DNA from: Manihot esculenta
Taxonomy: Eukaryota > Streptophyta > Magnoliopsida > Malpighiales > Euphorbiaceae
Direction of reading: 5' to 3'
DNA: 64,000 bases
Assembly (NCBI RefSeq): GCF_001659605.2
Contig: NC_035169.2
Coordinates: forward strand, 3,958,110 to 4,022,109
Shown: positions 55,523 through 64,000 of the stretch, in pieces
Position numbering within the stretch: the stretch's first letter is position 1
How the letters are laid out: the number at the start of each line of letters is the position of its first letter
Position numbers and translations under genes: made by a program
Notes under the pieces: model-generated
The model's input: only the letters and a program-made list of their open reading frames with translations
Database searches by the model: none
What the model was told of the DNA's origin: nothing

Positions 55523-57669
55523 GCCCTCACACATGTTATAAGTTTACTAAAGATAAAAGGAAGATAAGCCACTCACACATCTTTGACGTGGCAAAATTTT
55601 TTTTCTTTTTTTTTTAGCCACGTAGGACATGTTACGTGTGTATTTTATCAGAAAATCCACCGAAAACTCATCTGAATAACTATTTCAGATAAGTATTTAA
55701 ACGTTGATAATTTTTTTGAAACAAATTAAAATTTAGTGATTGTAATGAAATAATGACTTAAATTCAGTGATCGTAAGTGAAAATTATCTCAATTTTGTTC
55801 ACTACTTCTTAGGAAATTTAATGTAGATTATTCTAATTTTTTGTCCAAATTTATTCAAAGATTTTAATGTGAGCTTAATTTAGCTTAAAAAATAGGAAAA
55901 TTAAGTAGTTAAGCTCTTTACTTTTAGACTAAATTAATTAAAGAAATCAATAAGTTCAGTAAAAATTAATAATGAAACTGAATTTCTTTTATTTTTTCTT
56001 CTAAGTTAATGTAACACTCAATTTTTGGAGAAATAATGATAATAATAATACAATGATATAATGTATTAAAAAATGGAAATATGATTTACTAAAAATTGAG
56101 AATGACATTTGATTTAAATTTAGATTTAAAAAATGAAGTATTGGGTGAAGAAAAAAGTTTGAGAAGATTCGAGGATCAAAAATGAAAATTTGCAATTGAC
56201 CGCGTGGCAGACCATGCTCCACTCACTAAACCAGCGTGAAATCTCCAACTGAATTTTTTAAAGTTTATGAAAATGTGAGGATAAAATTCAATTTATTCAG
56301 AGTATAATAATACCAAATAAACTTTACAATTAATTTAAAATTTAAACGTTATTTGAAATGATAATCGAACAAAAGTAGGCTAATAAATTTCTTTTTTTAA
56401 GCTTTTCGACATACAGACAATTAAATTATTTAAAATTAATAAATTTTTTATTTAATAGGCTATAGCCTAGACAAAATATATGGGCTAAGACTTAAACTTC
56501 ATTAAAATATAGGCAAGTCCAATTAAAAAATTGAATTTTTTTTTATATATGCATCAGTTTGATATATTTATCAAAATAAAAATCAATTAAAAATTAATCG
56601 AGTAGAATCTCAAAGAGAAAAATAAATTAATAAAATTAAATTGATTTTATTTTATTTTTCATTAAAATATGGGGTATTTTTTCTTTTAATTAAAGCTGTA
56701 GCTTTGGACTGAAGCCTTCATCACTTTTCCATTTGTTTTTCCTTAATCCTGAATTTGGATTTCGATTTCTTGATGTTTTATTAACCTCTTTATTGACTTG
56801 AATTTTCAATTTCAAAAGTTTGCCAACTTTTCTATGCTAGGTTGGCATTTTTAAGACTTAAAGCATCAACTTACAGATTTTACGTATCTTGCTCCTGTGG
56901 GTTTTCAAAGTTCATCTTTATTCTTGATTTTATTGAAAATAAAATAATTTTTTTATTAAAATATGTTACTACATAATAAAAAAATATATATTTTTTTACA
57001 ATTTTAAACTGCCGTCAAATTATTATTTTAGTAGTATTAAGGTAATAATTTCACAATTGCTGTGAAATTACCATTGCCTAAACCCTAAAATGTAGTATTG
57101 TAATTCTTGTACATAGATGAAAGAGGCTATTGCTATATGGTTGAACACACTCTCTGAGGAATAGGCTATTGTTGTATAGTTGAACATACTCTTTTGAGAT
57201 ATATAATGCAGTTAAATTAGTAAATATATTGATAATGTATAAAACAAAATAAGGGGGACTATATAGTTACCATGAGCAGTTGATTGTGAGAGATCTATAC
57301 TTGGAATGATGAGTGATAATATATAAAATATAAGCCCGAGATAAGAACACATATACTAGGTCTCTAAGGCATGACTTAGAAGACTTGATTAGTCTTGATC
57401 GAGCTACTCCATTTATGCATGACTTTTCATGGCCTTAATCTGACACCAACACCTTGGACTTCAGGGTCCTCATTGAATGAGTGTCTGATCTCCAATTCCT
57501 AGCATCGGTACGAGGTCTTAAATGCGTGTACTATAATAGCCCTGCGCAAAGTGTATCAGAGCCGACTACGCGCTATTAATGAGCCGCCTGAAAAACATAC
57601 TAAAAAAACAATTGTCCTTTCAAAAGAGACATGATATAGACGTACTATGTACGACCACAAGCATATATT
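55523..57669. other. AT-rich spacer with LTR-like scraps
   Basis: No gene. At about 57350-57600 GC content rises. TGTATCAGAGCCG (57548-57560) looks like a plus-strand primer site next to an LTR remnant, but no partner was found. About 57120-57190 has two partial repeats containing GAGGCTATTGCTATA/TAGGCTATTGTTGTA. Confidence 0.4.
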
Positions 57670-59639
57670 ATAGAGAATGTGAATTGAATCAATAGTCTAT
57701 TTATAGTAAAAGGTTATAATATATATAGAGAAAAATCTAAAGATACAAGAGTCTATTCAAAATATAGTTACAACTAAGTAAGCTTAAATCAAGGAACTTA
57801 TCACAATATGAATTTTAAATAAGATAAGAACAATGAAGACTAAGTCTTGGACTTATCCTTTATACATCCCCGCAAGATAGAGGATCCATTAGAAACTCCA
57901 ATCTTGGACCGAAAATGAAGAAATTGAGCATGACCGAGAGCTTTGGTAAGCATATCAGCCACTTGATCCTTGGAGCTGATATGGAGAACTCGTAAAGTAA
58001 CTGCAAAAACTTTTTCACGAACCAAATGATAATCATGAGCCAAATATTTTATTCATGTATGATAGACCGGATTAGCACAAAAGTAGGTTGCCCCTGTATT
58101 ATCACAAAATATAGTTGGAACTTACTTAAGTGATAAACCCAAATTAGATAACAAACTTTGTAACCATATTACTTTAGTTGCTATATTTGCTAATACTTTA
58201 TACTCGGTTTCAGTTGAGGATCTGAAAATAGAATTTTGACGAGTAGATTTCCGTGAAATTATAGATACAAAATATAAGCAGTTATTGACCGACCTTTATC
58301 ATAAACACCCCCCAATCAAAATCGAAAAAGGTTGTTAAAGAGTGCACTGAATTGTATTTTAGAAATAATCCATGATGAATTGTTCCTTTCAAGTAAGGAA
58401 AAAACCCTCTTCAAGGCAGGAAAAAACCCTCTTCAAGGCAGGAAAAAACCCTCTTCAAGGCTTGCATATGATTCTGTGTAGGAGTATGCATAAATTGAGA
58501 CAATTTATCTATAGCAAAAGAAACATCAGGGCGAGTAATTGACAAATACTGCAATGAACCGATAAGACTATGATAAAACCTAGCATCTATATTAGGAGAA
58601 CCATCACCTAGCACATATTTTTCAATAGTAGCCATAGATGTAGTAACCTCCTTAGCATCCATCATATTGTATCTACTTAACAAATCAGTAATATGACGAT
58701 GTTGAGATAAGAAAAGACCAGATTTAGTAGAATTAACTTCAACAGCCAAAAAGTGATGTAGTGACCCCAAGTCTTTAATTGAAAATTGACTCGCCAACTT
58801 GCTAACACAAGCATCCAAGAACTTTGAATTTGTTACTAGTAAGCACAATATCATCCATATAAATAAGAAAGTAAGTAATGACACCATGATGATCATAAAT
58901 AAACAAAGAAGCATCAGTGCAAGACTTCTGAAAACTAGTATTAACAAGAAAAGTGGTCAATTCAATGTACCATGCTCTTGGCGCCTGTTTAAGGCCATAA
59001 AGTGCTTTCTGGAGCTTGCAAATATGAGTGGACGGTTGCATCATGTAGACATCTTCACCACGCAAGAAGACATTACTCCCATCTAATTGTTGCAGCTGCC
59101 AACCATGAGAAATCACAAGACTGAAAACCACATGAATTGTTACCGGTTAAGTAATAGGACTAAACATTTCAAAATATCTCGGCTTGGCTCTTGTGAGAAT
59201 TCCTTTACTACTAACCATAATTTGTAATTGCCAATAGTATCACCGGGCTTCCATTTAATCTGAAATACCTACTTGGAACCATTTAGCATATGATTAGATT
59301 TAGGAACTAACTCCCAAGTTCCATTCTTGAGAAATGCATTGTACTCTGCATCTATAACTTATCTCTAAAGACGATCCTTAACTGCTTGAGTCACAGAGTA
59401 AGGTCCTAGACTTAATGGTAAAGGATGTTTAATGGTAAGGATGACATAATGATCACCAAAATACCTAGGATTGGGTTTTCATATTCGGTTTGGGCGAGAT
59501 TATATGGGCTAAGAAATAGATTGCGATGGAGCCAAAGTCTGAACCAAAGTGTGAATTGGTAATGCAGTTGGTGCAGTAGAAGGAGAAGAGAAAATCATTG
59601 TTATAGGGAATAGAACAGTTACAAATATATCTGTATTTG
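57670..59639 (-). mobile_element. Ty1/copia 3' half
   Basis: The 3' LTR (about 57670-57866, starting TGTATAAAGG on the minus strand) is preceded by a polypurine-like TTGCGGGGA. RNase H end (57867-58043, [13 protein letters not shown]) and RT/RNase H pieces follow (58411-59131: LQKALYGLKQAPRAWY, catalytic YMDDIVLTSN, SITRPDVSFAIDKLSQFM) with a frameshift around 58800-58950 and further shifts to about 59630. A 22-bp unit is repeated three times at 58396-58461. The element stops at 59639 where block X copy 2 begins; gag, protease, the first part of integrase and the 5' LTR are absent. Confidence 0.8.
58396..58461. repeat. Three exact 22-bp tandem units in copia pol
   Basis: Unit AGGAAAAAACCCTCTTCAAG(GC) at 58396-58417, 58418-58439 and 58440-58461, within the region just beyond the RT. 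Confidence 0.9.
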
Positions 59640-62371
59640 GAGATAATAAACCACTTAAATATTTTTGTTTTAGTTAGTTGCTTTTTTTTTCGTGTTTTTA
59701 TATGATTTCACAATGCAATATATGCATATTTTATATGTTTCAATCTCGCAAAGTTTGTACTACCAAATAAGAGAAACTATTGAATATTCTAGGTGTATGT
59801 TGATGTTTACGCTTTTATAATATACAATACACGTATTTTATATTGTCCAATCGGATAAATTTTATATTACCAAATAAGAGAATATGTTGAATGTTATAAG
59901 TGTATGATAGGTGGTATACCAAATCAATATATAATATTAGAATAAATAATTAAAAATAGGATTTGGGTTGAATATACATATTAAGAAATTAAACATTATC
60001 TTCCAAAATTTTTTAAATTATTTTATATTTTAAATTTAAATTTAAAATTTTTAATTAAAAGTGAAGAAATATTTGATATTCAATTCAACTATAAAGATAT
60101 TTTAGTTAGTTTCTTTATTTCTTTTGTGTTTTTATAGGATTTCACAACGTACTATAAGTATATTTTGTATGTTACAATCTTGTAAAGTTTATATTACCAA
60201 ATAAGAGAAACTATATAGTGTTCTAAATGTATGTTGATGTTTATGCTTTTATAATGTACAACACACATATTTTGTATTATTCAATTAAGTAAATTTTATA
60301 CTACCAAATAGAAAAATATATTAAATGCTTTAAGTATATAATAGGTGGTATGTCAAATCAATATATAATATTAAAATAAATAATTAAAAATAGAACTTAG
60401 AAGTAAAGCATTACCTTTCAAGTTTTAAAATTATTTTATATTCTAAATTTAAATTTAAAATTTTTAATTAAAAAGAAGAAATACATTATATTCGATCTCA
60501 CTTGGATAGTAATTAACAATCAGATATTTGACAATAAAACTACTGGGAAAACTACTGGATACCAATTCAACTATAAAGATATTTTTTCTCATTTATAATA
60601 TTTATGATTGTAACTTTCAGGCATTGAAATTAAATTTTTTTTCCGGACGATTTTAAAAGTATATTTCTTAGTATTAAATGAATAAAATGAAAATAAATAA
60701 TTGAAATGATTCCCAACGAATCAAATACTCATCTTTTCCAACATTTCAAAGTTGGCACTTATTGGTGCTTGTCTTAATCGTGAAGGAAAATTAATAAATG
60801 TGTTGTCTGATAATTATCAAATGTCTAAATTTTTCATTTCAATTGATTTTGTCAGTGATAATTATCGGTGAGTGCTGGCAAGTCACCTTTCTTTTATACG
60901 GGCTTTTTTTAAGCGTTGGCAAGTTAACTTTTTCTTGAGGAGCGGTATTTCGTGTAAATTAAAAAAAATTAATTAAATTAAATTAATGTAAAGTTTTAAT
61001 TTAATTTTTTATATATTTTAATTTAGTTTAATTTTAATTTGATTTAATTTTAATTAAAAAATTAAATTAAATTAATTAATTATAATAATATATTATTTTT
61101 AATAATATAGAGAGATTAAATTATATTAAAATTAAAATATTTTAATTAAATTTTAAAATATTAAAAATAAAGGATAAAAAATAAAAAATTTATTAAAAGA
61201 TTAAATCGATTAAATTGAATTAAATCAAATCGATTTAATTCGATTTAATTTTTTATTAAAATTAATTCGATTTTATTTATATAAATACCAAAATTTCAAT
61301 TTTTAATTTATTCAATTCGATTCGATTTTAAATTGAACCGATCGAATACTCATTCCTAACTTTCTTTCTCGTTTATAATATTTAGAAAAGTTACATTAGC
61401 GTTAGTTGTTGTATTTTAAAATTTAATATTTGAAGTTTTTTTATTAACAAAACAACCATCTGATTTAAAATATTTATTTATAGTTTAATTTATTTCTATA
61501 TTTTTATAATTTTTCCTTAAATATTATTTTTTTTTAAAATAAGCTCCTATTTTGCTATAAATTAATCTCTCATGTTCATAAATTTCAATGTTATTTGAAA
61601 AAAATAATAAAACAAAAATTAAATCAGCTGTTCACATTTACCCTAATTTAATAAAAAAAATTAAATAAATTGAAGGAAAATGTTGGACTAGAAAATATAT
61701 TTTTGTGCTTGAGTAATAATGCATATTGCTTTTGGATCCTTGACTTAGTTTCATTTTATTTTTTACTTTTTTCTACTGACCATCAAAATAAGAAATATTA
61801 CGACACACTGGACAGTTGACTTAGTGGTCTATTAGATATTTAAGTGATTATAAATATTAAATAAAATATAAAATTATTTATAATCTTAGTCAAATAATAA
61901 ATATATTTAAATAAATTTGAAAAGTTTTAAATTTTATTTTTTAAAGTGTAAATTTTATTTTTAAAAAATTAAAATATAAAATAAAATAAAAACAATAATA
62001 GCATATATGATTATCGAGGTGATTGACTCCTAAAAGATAAAAATCCGATGAAGGGTGATAGCAACTTTTGTCCCTAGGACAGACAAGTGCCATAAAACAA
62101 AAATGTTCTAACATTGTGTTGCCTTTGATTGACGTGGTGGGCATTGTCGTCTACTTAAGATTTATCCTTAAAAAATAATATATGTTGAGAATCTATTCAA
62201 CATTTTCAATAAACAATATAATAATCCAAATGTTGGCTTCATGTACATCTGAATATTAAATATTCATTTATCAACAAAAATCTAAAAATAACATATTATA
62301 TTTGTGATTTTCAAAAAAAAAATATTATATTTGCGTTTTGAAATTTTTTATGTGAGCATATGTACGCACAT
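59640..62371. repeat. Duplicated block X, copy 2
   Basis: Counterpart of 37197-39646, from GAGATAATAAACCACT to ATGTACGCACAT. It has an internal tandem duplication of about 450-480 bp (about 59640-60100 and 60101-60580) not present in copy 1, and it lacks the SINE, showing the empty site at 60589-60599. No gene. Confidence 0.85.
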
Positions 62372-64000
62372 TCGCCCAGCACAGTTTCAATTGTCAACAT
62401 CAACTAGTGAAATCTCTCCCTAAATCAGTTGGCCGACCATCACACCCCAAACATTAACAACATTAAACAAAACAAAATAGTAACCACAGACATAAAATAA
62501 AACGAAAGAAAACAAAACAGGTAAATAGACGGAACTGAAGGCCAAAACCTCCCTCCGTCCAGCAATAAAATACAACACTAACTTCTATTGCTATTTATAC
62601 TTCATAATAAATTTTAATTAATATCATTTAGATAAAACAATATAAAAAAAATTAAAAAATAAAAAATTTTATTAAAATTTTTAAATATTTTTAAATATTA
62701 AAAAATGAATTTCTAATAGCCGAAAAAAACTATTTATAACAGAAAAAAATTATAATATACAAAATTAATCTCATAAATGATAAAATTTTCATATTAAATT
62801 TTATAATAAGTCTGCAACTCTTGTCACACTTTTAAAAATTATATGTCTCAAAATTTTCTTTTCAAAAAGTTATTGTGGATCTCCATAAAATATAATCAAC
62901 AAAAATTAGATCCGATTTAAATATACCGTACAATCTAAACTTAGTTGTTCCATATCATTCTCATCCTTTTCTCTTTTCAAAGTTACTCACTATTCTCCAA
63001 AACTAAAGTTTGAAGCTTTTACCTGTCTTTTGACCTTTTCCTGCATTTTTTTTATTGCAAATTTGTGTTTAATAAAAGTAAACGGCATTACCTACTGCCT
63101 TATTGCCATCCTTATAAATATGATACATAGATAACTTGGATTTGTTGTCGTTGATTTACTCGTAGTAGTACAAGAAAAGTATGGTCACAGATGTAGCTTA
63201 TGTGATGATAATTTATATAATTATTTACATAATTTTAAAACTATACGTTCATTTAATTTCATTTTTTTATTTGTTAGATATTTATATTTAATTTTAAAAT
63301 TTTTGGTTTTATTTTATTATTTAATATTTTTAATATTTTTATAAAATAAAATAAATTAAGAAATAATTATGTATGACATGATTCCCTGCGAAATCAACTA
63401 CTCATATATTCCCACAGTTTAAAGTTGAACTTATTGGCACTTATCGTAATCGTGAAGGAAAATTAATAAATGAGTTGTCTCACAATTATGTGTCTAAATT
63501 TTCCATTTTCAATTATTTCCTCACCGAGTGCTGGCAAGTCACCATTCTTTGATTGTGGCCTTCTCAAGCGTGTTGGACAATTTATTTTTAAGCTAAAGTT
63601 TTGAATTTTCATAATCAAAATATTAGTATTTAAATATTTAAAAAATAAATATAAAAATATTATTTCTGTTAATTTTTATAAAACTATTATTATAACAACT
63701 AATAATTATTAATATAATTACTTAACTATTAAAATTTTTAATATTATCTAAAATAAAATTAATATACGAATAAAATATCACTTTCAAAATAAAAAATATT
63801 ACAGGATTTAATTTTTTTAAATCTCGATATTAATTACTATTTAATTTTTATAATAAAAAAAATTTATTAATTAATTTATCGATTTTAAAAATATATATAT
63901 TAAAATATATATAATATTTTTAAAAGTATAGTAATTAATCTCTCCATTAATTTTATTATCGAATATTTTATTATTTAATATTTATGACTTTGATTTTAAA
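62372..64000. other. AT-rich spacer with a third diverged block-X segment
   Basis: Mostly AT-rich. About 63380-63575 resembles the inner part of block X (37975-38205 and 60710-60905), sharing CGTGAAGGAAAATTAATAAA and GAGTGCTGGCAAGTCACC. No gene is supported. Confidence 0.6.

Overview
This is a plant nuclear window, AT-rich and crowded with transposable elements. Spliced genes with GT-AG introns, plant LTR retrotransposons primed by initiator-Met tRNA, TRIMs, a tRNA-type SINE and a family-1 glycosyltransferase all point to a dicot. The proteins look most like those of a woody dicot such as a Euphorbiaceae species (cassava type), but that species guess is inference.

Only three host genes look intact, all on the minus strand. 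The first is a 16-exon gene at 18279-27446 for a NOC1/Mak21/CEBPZ-type ribosome-biogenesis factor (SLOW WALKER2 ortholog). The other two are nearly identical single-exon UDP-glycosyltransferase genes of UGT79 type (33122-34510 and 41162-42550), lying in a segmental duplication.

Layout. 1-1257: a complete 259-bp TRIM plus unassigned sequence. 1258-16430: an old minus-strand Ty3/gypsy element whose RNase H region was split by a 10,001-bp chromovirus (3091-13091, 5-bp target duplication) and which was also hit by a 1.2-kb Mutator-like TIR element. 16431-18278: AT-rich spacer. 18279-27446: the NOC1/SWA2 gene. 29000-30790: the 3' end of a Tat-type gypsy element with an antisense ORF. 32250-43663: the UGT duplication, with a copia gag remnant, a SINE and a LINE tail. 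43664-48326: a near-complete Ty1/copia element inside the second UGT unit. 50700-55522: a plus-strand copia gag remnant holding a probable solo LTR, which in turn holds a 1.58-kb hAT-type element; a second TRIM sits just downstream. 57670-59639: the 3' half of another copia element. 59640-62371: the second copy of the sequence found upstream of the first UGT. 62372-64000: AT-rich sequence with a third, diverged copy of one block.

The most notable discovery is the hAT-type element at 52262-53842. It has 12-bp terminal inverted repeats and a perfect 8-bp target duplication, and carries three exons with introns from an ER-type Ca2+-ATPase (ECA3-like) gene, so it looks like a gene-capturing 'Pack-hAT'. 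Also notable are the clusters of a GC-rich inverted repeat on both sides of the TATA box in the chromovirus LTR, a possible 69-nt in-frame alternative acceptor and a GC-AG intron in the SWA2 gene, and UGT copies that differ mostly at non-synonymous sites.
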